DNA of 64,000 bases from contig NC_061066.1 of the NCBI RefSeq assembly GCF_021917145.1, positions 8,811,961-8,875,960 of the forward strand. The letters are read 5' to 3'. The DNA comes from Hypomesus transpacificus (taxonomy: Eukaryota; Chordata; Actinopteri; Osmeriformes; Osmeridae). Below, piece by piece: positions 1 to 9,349 of this stretch; position 1 is the first letter of the stretch; the number at the start of each line of letters is the position of its first letter. Below the pieces are notes generated by a model. It was given only the letters and a program-made list of their open reading frames with translations. It ran no database searches and was not told where the DNA came from. A program made the translations under genes and the position numbers.

Positions 1-425
1 CTCTGTTCAGGGAAATGGGCTGACTTACCCGAGACCTTGCTTACCTACTCTCTCCCTCAATATTCTTTTTTCACAGTGCTGCTGCTGCTGCTATTGGGTT
101 TGAGAAATTATGCAATTCAGCCCCTCCCACCCCTCCCTTGTTCCTCTCTCTCTCTCTGTCTCCCTCCCTCCCTCTCTCTCTCTGTCCTGATATTAATGAC
201 ACAGCTATCTGAGGCAGCAGCAGTTCTGACTCCCCTCTCCTGCAAGCAGCACTTGCACTGTCTTTCTCTGCACATCTGACTCTCTTTCACACACTCTGTC
301 ACTCACACACACGCACACACATACACACTCATTATCTCTCACATACAGACCGGCTTGTGCATCTTTCACCCACTAGGACATCTCACATACAGACAGACAA
401 ACAAACAAACACACCCTCCAGCACC
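1..425 (+). promoter_or_regulatory. fgl2: fgl2 5' flank and 5' UTR
   Basis: This is the sequence before the fgl2 start codon. It has a pyrimidine tract at about 143-186 and a CA-rich stretch at about 296-345. I see no convincing TATA box and cannot place the transcription start. A GTG at 357 is in frame with the gene, but the ATG at 426 is followed at once by a hydrophobic signal-like segment and is the better start. Confidence 0.4.
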
Positions 426-3400
426 ATGCAGAAGGTCCTCTTTTGTATTTGCGCCTCTGTCCTGCTGGCTACAGACCCCCTGAGGAGCCTGGAGCTGACT
501 GAAGGGAAACAGCCGCAGCAGAGATGGGACAGTGAGGGAGCTGGGACTGGGACTGGGGCTGGATCCTGCTCCCTGAAGCTGAAGCCAGCGGGCCAGTGCG
601 GGGAGGAAGATGACTGCCCCTACCAGGTCACCCTGCCGCCCCTCACCATCCAGCTGCCCAAGCAGTTCAGGCTGCTGGAGAAGACCATGAAGGAGCTGCA
701 GAGCCTCAAGGAGACTGTCCACAAGCTGAAGAGCGCCTGCCTGGAGGGCCGGCAGCAGGCTGACCAGAGCCTACAGAGGGACAGTGGGGAGGCAGGGGGC
801 CCGGGGCTGGGGCAGTCTACCGGGGCCAGTAAGGAGGAGCGTGGGGACGGAGGCATCTTCCCCGGACCAGGGGCCAGCGTTCCAGGGAAAACGCTTCATG
901 AGATGCAGACCAAGATGCACCGCATGTCGGCCAGCCTGCGTAACGCCCGGGGCCAGATCAGCTCCCTGCAGGGGCGTGTGGAGGAGCTGAGCCTCATCAA
1001 CATGCAGAACGTAGAGGCCATGGTGGACAGCCGTGTGGAGAACATCACAGGACTGGTTAAGAAGCTCAGCACCACGTGCACCAATCAGTGTGCCGTCACA
1101 AACACCCCACAGTGTAAGTAGCTCCAAATCTACCATTATGAAGTGTTCACATTAACATGTAGCTTATATTATGTGCGATTCAACAGCCTTTTGCAAGTTT
1201 CCCTCCATCCACAATCACTTAACTAGTCTGCTGTTAGTGACCAAACTCATATCTTTGTGGCAGTCTGTAGTATTGACCGTCCGTTTTGCCGATCCAGGAA
1301 GTCTAATCTTGTGTGTTTGATATCCACTGTCACTGTGCTCGGCACACCCAGAGCCTCTCCAGCCTCACGTCGCTGTACAACTCACCACTGTAGAGTCCAT
1401 CACTGATCTAAGAGCCCCAAGTCAACTGATGGCTGTTGTTTACTCTGCGGAGGGTCCAGTGCTCTCCCTGATTCCTGTGTTGCGTGTGTTCAGAGAATAT
1501 GGTTTGACTGTGCCCCTCCCTGGCTCAATATACACCTCTCACAGTCACACCGTTTTTACGGGTACTGAGTGCTGTACTTGAGAAAAGGAGCGAACATTGA
1601 TTTTGAGTCATCATGATTCAGGATGGTGTTACTTTATCAATGGCTTTGACCTCAGTGACTCAATTCACTGCAGGGACTTGAGCTTCTGTAATCACTATTG
1701 TTACTGGCTTGCCAATGGATGATTAAAGTTACATTCCATGTTCAATTTGGTCCTGTGAGAAAGTGACAGAGGGGCAATCAAATCGTCACAGTTTATAGCA
1801 AAACTGCACCTACGATATGGTCAATTCTCACTGTAGCAGAGATCTGTAGAGTTTGCATATTTTTCTAAGGGCTTATTGGAAATAAATTTGTCAGTCTGCT
1901 TAAATTTTGCAAGACACTCAAACTCTTGGGGACACTACAGTAAATCAGAGGAGGTCGAATTGGAAATCCATGACTATGATTATGGAAAAAGAAGTAAAAC
2001 CCTTAGCTCTGGACTTCAAACTAACATTTCTATATCCAAGTAGAGGTGCACTTGTTGGAGAGGTTGGTTCACTAGTCACCGCCAAGGATCATGTGACAGT
2101 GAAAACCAATCGACCAATCCCCAACTCCCGAGACAGCGATCTGTTCCTGGAAACAGCTGTGACAGTCTTAGTTTGAGCTGGATCGGACCAGACAGCACTC
2201 TGATGTCTCTCAGGGTTGAGTTCTGAGAACGCTCAGTCCAGCGTGAACAAGAAGCCAGAAATGACACCCCTCGTTACCTCTGCCAACAACACTTAACAAC
2301 AACACATGCCGTCAGTACTATGCCTGTCTGAGATTAGTCATGGTGAGAGAGCTCTGGTCTCTTGGTTTGGTTTGTCTTGTCTAGGCAGGTTCATATCCAT
2401 GCCAATTACAAGAGATAAGCCGTGAAAAACAGATTAATTGTCATAAACAGTTATTATATAAGGATTCCATCCGTGAACTTCTCTGAGGGAGGGAAATGGA
2501 TACTTCCATTTTTCTATGTGGGAAAATTGATTAGCAGCACAATGCCAAGGTTCATGTCTGTGTATGTCAATGAAGCTCAGACAGAGATCACGAAAAAGAA
2601 ATTTTAACGTTGTAAAGTACAGATTGTTTGTGTGATATGTTTGTGTGCCAGAGTATTCTGTGTTAACACAACCATCTCAAGGTCAGGTTTCTATCTAGAT
2701 AAGGGAAAACAGCTCAATAACAACCCCGATATCAACAGCGGTACATGTGCAGGTTGTTAAAGCTTGGATGCATCATTAACGCGGGACCAATCTGCAGATT
2801 AAATAAACTCTGTTTTCTATTGCACCAAAAGTATTTCACAGCGGAAAAAAACCTGAAACTCCCCCTCACTAAAACCAGTCCACTGCAGCTTCACTCATAT
2901 ACATTGTTAGACTGCTAGTGGTGAACAGCTGGCACAACCCTGATTAGCCTGTCGAGTGCTCTTAAACACAAACAACTTAATCAACAGTAGGGTGCTAGGC
3001 TGTTCTTTATTCATCTCTTGCGTAATTCCTTGATTACACAAAGCTTCCCCTCTTCTGTCCATCATAATAATCAGTTTCCATGTCAGCCAGTCAGTCAGGA
3101 AAAACTATCTAGGACAGCCAGAGTTGAAGTTACAGGCTCCTCTCTGTCTTTCTGGAGGGGGGGGGGGGGGTGACTGACTCAGACATACAGGCAGAGAGAC
3201 AGACAGGCAGGCAGAGAGACGTGCAGAGAGACAGACAGGCAGGCCGAGAGACAGACTGGCTGGGTTTGTTTTGTGGGAACTGGAAAGCGTAAGCCAACTC
3301 ATTCTGGAGCAAACAAACCGTCTGACAGCTGCTGTCCCAAGCTGTGTCCTCTGCCCTGTTCTGGGAGTCCACTGTGTGGGACGCCACCTTACCACAACAC

Positions 3401-4870
3401 AGAGGGGGGCCAGCTCAGTGGGAGCCAACTGGCCTCGAAGGGACACTCTGATATAGAGACACTGTGTCACTTTCTAAATCCCGGGAGGGGCTCCGTGCTG
3501 CGGTCCTGGTGTCAGGATGATTTAGGGCCGTGACACCCTCAAAGAGGGGGTGCGACTCGGTAATCCACTTAGACACTTTCCCACGTTTGGGCAGGGCTGT
3601 CCCTTTATGTCCAGCCCCCTGACAGGGAGCTGGACTCCAGCACTGGGCAGAGTCAGCAGGGCTGCTAATAGCATGCTATGGGCAGCTTTGACCCTTATCC
3701 TCTTATGACCGATGCCTCTCTCTTCTTCATCTCTCCTTTCCTCTGTCTCCCTCCCTCCCGACCTTCCCCTCTCCAATCCCTCCCTCTCCCATTTCCCTCC
3801 TCTCACCACTCCCCTCCAGTCATCCTGGCTCCCAGGGACTGCTCCGACTACGACGTGCTGGAGGAGAGGAAGAACGGAGTGTACCGCGTGACCCCGGACC
3901 CCAAGAACGGCACGTTTGAGGTGTACTGCGACATGGAGTCGTTTGGAGGGGGCTGGACCATGGTGCAGCAGCGCCTCAATGGCTCCGTCAGCTTTAACCG
4001 CACCTGGGCCGAGTACAAGAAAGGTTTCGGGAACCTCCGGTGGGTGTTGGCCACAGGACAGGGAGATAGGTCACCTACGCTGAACCACGCTCTCCTGCAT
4101 AATATGAATGTGATAGCATAAAATGCATAATAATAGCTGTACGTCAGGGTGAAAGACTGATTCCATTCGGTCCTGTTCCGTCTAGTCAACGGATGTTCAG
4201 TTGTATTCTGCTTCTGGGTAGAGAACAGCGTGATGAAACAGAGGCTAGAGAAGCCTTTACCGGGATTACGCCTAGAGATATAGCTAACGCAAAACGCAAA
4301 TCATTCGATTGTAACATATGTGATGGTTGTGGAACATGCACAACAGATCCAATGTAGTTACTCTGATCTGCTCTGCTCTCCAGGGGTGAATTCTGGTTGG
4401 GTAACGACCGCATGCACCTGCTGACCAAGGGTAAGGACATGGTCATACGCATCGAGCTGGAGGACTTTGAGGGTGTCCGGGAGTACGCCAAGTACGACAA
4501 GTTCTACGTCGCCAACGAGTTCCTCCGCTACCGGCTCTCTATGAGTGGTTACAGTGGAACAGCCGGCAACGCCATCAACTTCAACAAGCACTTCGACCAC
4601 GACCAGAAGTTCTTCACCACGCCAGACCGGGACAACGACATGTACCCGTCTGGAAACTGTGGGGCCTACTACAGCTCGGGCTGGTGGTTCGACGCCTGTA
4701 TGTCCGCCAACCTCAATGGCAAGTACTACCACAAGAGGTACAAAGGAGTAAGGAACGGGATCTACTGGGGAACGTGGCACAACATGACCACAGAGTTCTA
4801 CCCCACCAACTACAGGCAGGCCTTCAAGACCGTCAAGATGATGATACGCCCCAAGAACTACGCTCCCTAG
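426..4870 (+). CDS. fgl2: fibrinogen-like protein 2 (fibroleukin), three exons
   Basis: The coding exons are 426-1113, 3820-4039 and 4384-4870, with GT/AG borders, giving 464 residues (human FGL2 has 439). The order is a hydrophobic N-terminus (about residues 1-20), the family signature [18 protein letters not shown], heptad-rich coiled-coil segments (about 75-105 and 155-200), and a fibrinogen-related domain from about 235 to the end. That domain carries [62 protein letters not shown] and a closing [10 protein letters not shown]. Asn-X-Ser/Thr sites occur at NGS and NRT. In mammals FGL2 is a secreted immune regulator and a membrane-bound prothrombinase of macrophages and endothelium; that role is inferred here from family. 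Mammalian FGL2 has two exons; the intron at 4040-4383 inside the fibrinogen domain is extra. The gene appears to sit inside ccdc146 on the opposite strand. Confidence 0.95.
3156..3260. repeat. G-run and GACAGACAGGCAG-type tandem repeat in fgl2 intron 1
   Basis: A run of about 14 G is followed by roughly three imperfect copies of a 30-bp unit rich in CAGGCAGAGAGACAGA. The rest of intron 1 (1114-3819, 2.7 kb) shows no exon or recognisable element; its last 120 bp are a strong pyrimidine tract leading to the acceptor at 3819. Confidence 0.75.
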
Positions 4871-5510
4871 GAGCTAGCCTGGCTGGCTGCTTCCTCTGGT
4901 GAGGGCTAGGGGGAAAGGTTTAGGGTTGGTGGGTAAATTGAGTATCATTGGACAATTCCCATGACATAAGTTTTTGTTTTCTTCATATTTACATTTTACA
5001 CCCTTTACCATTCTGGTTCTTACTGTAAGCATTATCGTTTCTTAAACAGGACTGTACAGTACACACATGCACATACCAGTCAAACTGGTCAGAGCTCGAA
5101 AATGTATTGGTATAATACTGCCATCTAGTGTTAGACTAATGCCATCAGCCTCAATTACTAAACTAAAACCCTATGTAGGCTGTGTAGAGCAGATACGAAG
5201 GATGATTCAAGAAGTACATGTACAGTATTTATTTTTTGGATTACAATAGCTTTTTATTATACTAATATATGGTCCATTTATTCAGGTTGTGCATAGTTAA
5301 GTGTTGTCTCCAATTTAATTGGTGAGTCATTAGATAGTCATTGAAATGCAAGGTACCCCTCCAGAACAATTCATTTGTGTAAGACAAAAAAGGATTTGCC
5401 TATCTTCCAAATGTCAAAAAAGTATGTGTGTACATTTAGTGTTTTGTGTATATATTAGTTTTTCTATCATCGTAAAGTCTTGTTCAAAAACATTTACTTT
5501 TATATGAAAC

Positions 5511-5516
5511 ATTAAA
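5511..5516 (+). terminator. fgl2: possible fgl2 polyadenylation signal
   Basis: An ATTAAA hexamer lies 640 bp after the fgl2 stop, in AT-rich sequence before the SINE. It is the best-looking signal on this strand, but other AT-rich hexamers could serve. Confidence 0.4.
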
Positions 5517-5647
5517 GTTACACTAGCTTTGCTTGAAGTTGTCCTTGGTTATTTATATTCCTATCTGATACAGCCTACAAATCGAGGAGATACCGCTCAT
5601 GCCTTAGGACCATGCAAACACAAGGTAACCTTTCTTATTGGAGGAGA

Positions 5648-5836
5648 GTACATTTACATTTAGTCATTTAGCAGACGCTCTTATCCAGAGCGACTTACAG
5701 TAAGTACAGGGACATTCCCCCCGAGGCAAGTAGGGTGAAGTGCCTTGCCCAAGGATAAAACTTTATTTGGCACGGCGGGGAATTGAACCGGCAACCCTCT
5801 GATTACTAGCCCAACTCCCTCACCGCTCAGCCATCT
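5648..5836 (-). mobile_element. tRNA-derived SINE, reverse orientation
   Basis: Read on the minus strand, the element starts with a tRNA-like head (GCTGAGCGGTGAGGGAGT, then a B box GGTTCAATTCC), runs through a body containing CTTGGGCAAGGCACTTCACC, and ends with the tail CGCTCTGGATAAGAGCGTCT GCTAAATGACTAAATGTAAATG, shown here in two blocks. The same family occurs in akr1b intron 7 at about 48.07-48.26 kb. It ends about 20 bp from the donor of the ccdc146-like exon. Confidence 0.85.
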
Positions 5837-5856
5837 GAGTACCGATAGCTACATAC

Positions 5857-6024
5857 CTCATCTAGACACTGGAAGGCAGGGCTGGCTGATATGTTTGTGC
5901 TAGGTCCCTCCTCTGGCAGTGCTGCGTCAGGTGCCAGGGCGGAGAGGGGGATTTCCTCTGAAGATAGTCCCTCTCCCTCTTCTCCTCCGCTGGGAGAGGG
6001 ACTTCTCCTCTCAGCCTGGCTCAT
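5857..6024 (-). CDS. ccdc146: first coding exon of a ccdc146-like gene (partial)
   Basis: A minus-strand exon runs from the acceptor CTCACAG|GTAGAAC (exon start 6031) through an ATG at 6024 to GATGAG|GTATGT (exon end 5857). It encodes 56 residues and ends in phase 0. The product is acidic and Ser/Pro-rich and closes with ISASPAFQCLDE. That resembles the N-terminal region of human CCDC146, which is acidic and has SETPAFIFLHE just before a conserved segment. CCDC146 is a coiled-coil protein of centrosomes and sperm flagella. In human, FGL2 lies in an intron of CCDC146 on the opposite strand, and the layout here is the same. Later exons would lie left of the window. The assignment rests on a short similarity plus synteny. 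Confidence 0.6.
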
Positions 6025-6199
6025 GTTCTACCTGTGAGATGAACACGCACGGACAGTCACACACAAGCACAAGCACACACCTTTGAGAATCATGGATGAT
6101 GGTGAGTATGAAAGTAACTGTAACTCAGAAGAGCATAAGTTTTTGTTGCAAGAACTAACTAGTGTAACAGACGTGGTCTCGCAAGCTCCGTCAGAGGCA

Positions 6200-6292
6200 T
6201 ACCGGCCAATGTTCGCTCCCACCGGGAGTCGAACCTGCCACCTCTCGACTTCCAAGCACAACCACTACCAACTACCCCAACAAAATACTAGC
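6200..6292 (-). repeat. tRNA-like SINE head fragment
   Basis: On the minus strand there is a polymerase III-like pair: an A-box-like GTAGTTGGTAGTGG and a B box GGTTCGACTCC, followed by CGGTGGGAGC. It does not fold into a clear functional tRNA by eye, so I read it as the head of a SINE different from the one at 5.65 kb. Confidence 0.4.
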
Positions 6293-7259
6293 AATTAGCA
6301 GACGCAGGTGGCCTGTTACATACTTGAGGAGTGAGTTTCACCACACACCGGCTACACCTTATGTCTATGGGCTACACTCATCACAGTTAAAAACGTCACC
6401 AAACGTCAAAAGCCTGCGAGCGATTACCTACAGTAAATATATACTTGGAGTAAGTACATGTTTGATAGAATCTGATCTCTCTATCGCTCTTGGTTTTCCC
6501 CAGAGCGATATAAATATAATTTAACATTTTTATATGGCTCTGGTTTTCCCTACTCACTGTGGGGATAGCTGGTCACGTGACCCCCGAATTTTCAGACGTT
6601 GAAGTTGTTACTGACACGTAATGATCGCTAGATGGCGCTTCTTGCATGGATAAATGGCAAGATCGAAGAATGAAATTGACTTGTCAATCTGTCAAACATT
6701 TTGGTGTCGTAGTCTGTGATTATTTCAGGGGCGGAGCAAGGAGTGGCACGTATCCCCCTGGAATCTGATCTCAGGTGCCCCCACTATTTAGATTGGCTCT
6801 GAATGATGTCAATCTCAATAAGAAATTGTTTAAGATCCTATAGCGATCTCCCTGGACTGAACATGACATAAGCCATATATTCCCGCTTTTCCTAAAGGTT
6901 ACACTCTGTGGACAGCGTAAACTGAGGTGGGTTTTGAGGGTGTGTATATAGGATAGGCTACATGAATTGTAATTACACAATATTATTTCAATTGCGCATT
7001 CCCCAAATAGCACTGTTTTTATTGCTGAATTGGCCTTTAGCGGCGACAACATTCTGCAGCATTACTGTAGATTTTTCTTAGGACCCGCGCTCATTCTCAA
7101 GACAACCAGTTTGAATGTTAGCACTACACTGGTGGCAATGACCAGCTTATACAAATTTAGCCTCAGACAAATGCATTCTATTTGAAAATCCGCAGGTTTT
7201 CGTCGGAATTCCGCGCTCGCGAATAACGTTTGGGCCTGCTAATATTAGCCTGGTCCTAA

Positions 7260-7297
7260 CCAGACTCTCGTACATTTAATTTGTACAGAGAGTCTGG
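7260..7297. repeat. imperfect hairpin, probable transposon terminus
   Basis: The arms CAGACTCTCGTACA (7261-7274) and TGTACAGAGAGTCTG (7282-7296) pair with one bulged base around an AT loop. It lies beside the RecQ-like fragment and probably belongs to the same element. Confidence 0.6.
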
Positions 7298-7429
7298 CCT
7301 TGCTCCATTGACAAGCGTTGACTTCCTTGTAGGCGGGTACTCTGTTGAAGTTTAAAACTATTGGATCTGCCCAGAGCCACTCTGATCTGCCATAACCAAT
7401 TTTTAGCGTTTGCCTTAGCCAATTCCTTC

Positions 7430-7650
7430 ACCATACTGTAACAGAGCTAGAAAATTAACTGTTCCCGAACACCGTGGGGAGGAGGGCCACAACATCATGG
7501 CCACCAGCGAAACTTGTTCTTGCTCCGGCTTCAGTTTATAGATATTCGGCAGTGTTGCCACAACGGACCGAATGGCTTTGCTCGCATCTTTCTCCGCCGC
7601 CGTTACGGAACTACAACTCAAACTAGCGCAGGATATAAACGTCATTGTAG
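7430..7650 (-). pseudogene. decayed RecQ-like helicase fragment from a DNA transposon
   Basis: One minus-strand frame gives an N-terminal segment ending in YKLKPEQEQ. A one-base frame change then continues with AGGHDVVALLPTVFGNS and a stop. This resembles the start of a RecQ-type superfamily 2 helicase: a KPEQ-type Q motif, then a GxDVxxxLPTGxGKS Walker A motif. Here the Walker A is damaged (Gly to Val, Lys to Asn) and followed at once by a stop. No later helicase motifs are present. It is a relic, probably of a mobile element given the hairpin 130 bp away. Confidence 0.5.
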
Positions 7651-8334
7651 CTGGACAATAGGGGACCACTTAATCTGCAATTCATTGTTGCTAGCTCTAA
7701 TCAGATGTGCATTTAGAATCTTACAAGCTATATCTAACAATAAACTTGAAGTAAAGCTGGCTATATAACATTTGGGTGACCAGACATCCTCTTTTACCCT
7801 GACATTTTACCCTTTTCCAGACCCAAAAAAATGCATCCAGCAGGGATTCCAAAATTGTCAGGGATTTTGCCTTGTCGTAAATTTGTGTTTCTCTGGGTCT
7901 TTCAAAAACTATCACGTCATTCATGTTCAGTGTTGCAAAGCAAGTTAGCTGGTAAATTGATCAAATTACTGCATTATTTTAAAACTATTTTCAAAATCAG
8001 CTACCTTGATTTTTAACACTCAACATGAATGGGGTTGAACGTTGCAAAATACAATGTTTGGGACTATAGGTCGCAAAATACACGCTTTACTTCTGCCTTC
8101 TTCGATTAAACTACAATGGAAGTCTATGGAAGTGTCCTAACTCTCTTTTTATATGGCTCTGGGTCTACCTAGCTTTGACTACCAAGCCTTTTAATCCGTG
8201 GCGTGCTTACATAGTCCTTAATGTCCCAGTATTTTAAGAAAATATTAACTGTAACTATATACATGTTTCTTAAACTATTTGTTCTAGTCCTATCAGAGTG
8301 AAAGGTGCTAGTTGTCTAGCATTAACTGTTAAGT

Positions 8335-8564
8335 CAGTGGCGTTGTTAGACATAAAACTGTACTGGGGCACAGTGCACTATTAGGCTATAGAAACTCCCC
8401 TCGCTTAACCCACTATATAACAGTTCAGGCACGCAAGCTTGATATCAGCTATGGCAGGGACATCTATAGTTAATGCAAGCTTTGTGTTTTCGGTTTGTTA
8501 AAACTCAAACTTTAGATTTGACTGGGGCACGTGCCCCTGTAAAAAGGGTCTAACGACGCCCCTG
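8335..8564. mobile_element. non-autonomous hAT-like element, 230 bp
   Basis: The left end CAGTGGCGTTGTTAGAC and the reverse complement of the right end, CAGGGGCGTCGTTAGAC, differ at two positions. They are flanked by the 8-bp near-duplication TGTTAAGT (8327-8334) and TGTTAAAT (8565-8572). CAG-starting ends and 8-bp target duplications are typical of hAT transposons. No coding capacity. Confidence 0.7.
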
Positions 8565-9349
8565 TGTTAAATTATGTGTAATAAACGAATACGAATGAAA
8601 AAGACATTGTGCTCCTAAATTTTCTCATTTAAGAGCACATGTAGCTACAGTACCCATTGGTGGAAACATCATCGTAGAGCCCTGGTCCATTTATTATGAA
8701 ACGAGCTGAACCCCCTTTGAGACAAACTATTCTAACGACGTTGTCACTGGCAGTATTTTCCAGATGGAATCGCGATTCAAACAGTAGCTACCATCTGCTA
8801 ACTGAAAATATGCCCCCAAAGGCGACTTTTTGGTCTCAGTCAAAAGCCCTGCGTGTGGAAGCTAGCCTAGCTGCTGTTGCTAGCCAAATTACACTGAGTG
8901 GATTGTTTGAATGCGCCGGAAATTAAAAACGTTTCTTTTGAGATACATTTTAGGCTGTGGCATTGAATACAGCAACGCACCACACAAGCTTGAGTTTAAA
9001 TATATTATTTAATGTGACATTACTTACTGTACATGCAAGTCTTGAATTGATGTTACTGTAGTACACCATGGCACGATACGATACTTGCTGTGCAGCAATG
9101 CACGTTGTATCCATGCGTCGTTGCTAACATGTGACGTAGCCTAGCACACGAAGGCACTTTTTGCCACAAAAACGGAATTTCAGTTTAAACCGTGCAACGT
9201 TACGTAAATACAAATACAATCAACTCAATTGCTACCAAGACGAAACTTTTTGATATTTGTGATAAGCGGGAGGGGGGCCTCAAAAAATGAAAACTAAAGT
9301 CCATAGCCCAGGGGCCTCAAGTGCTATTAATTAAGACGCCCCTGGGGAA

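Noticed and set aside
357-425. Upstream in-frame start for fgl2
   Set aside because: It would begin at GTG and add 23 polar residues before an obvious signal peptide; the ATG at 426 is better.
1907-2176. 89-residue frame in fgl2 intron 1
   Set aside because: No similarity, no splice context and ordinary intron composition.
6726-9344. A single 2.6-kb hAT transposon bounded by CAGGGGCG ends
   Set aside because: The 8-bp flanks do not match and no transposase frame is present; they are more likely separate insertions.
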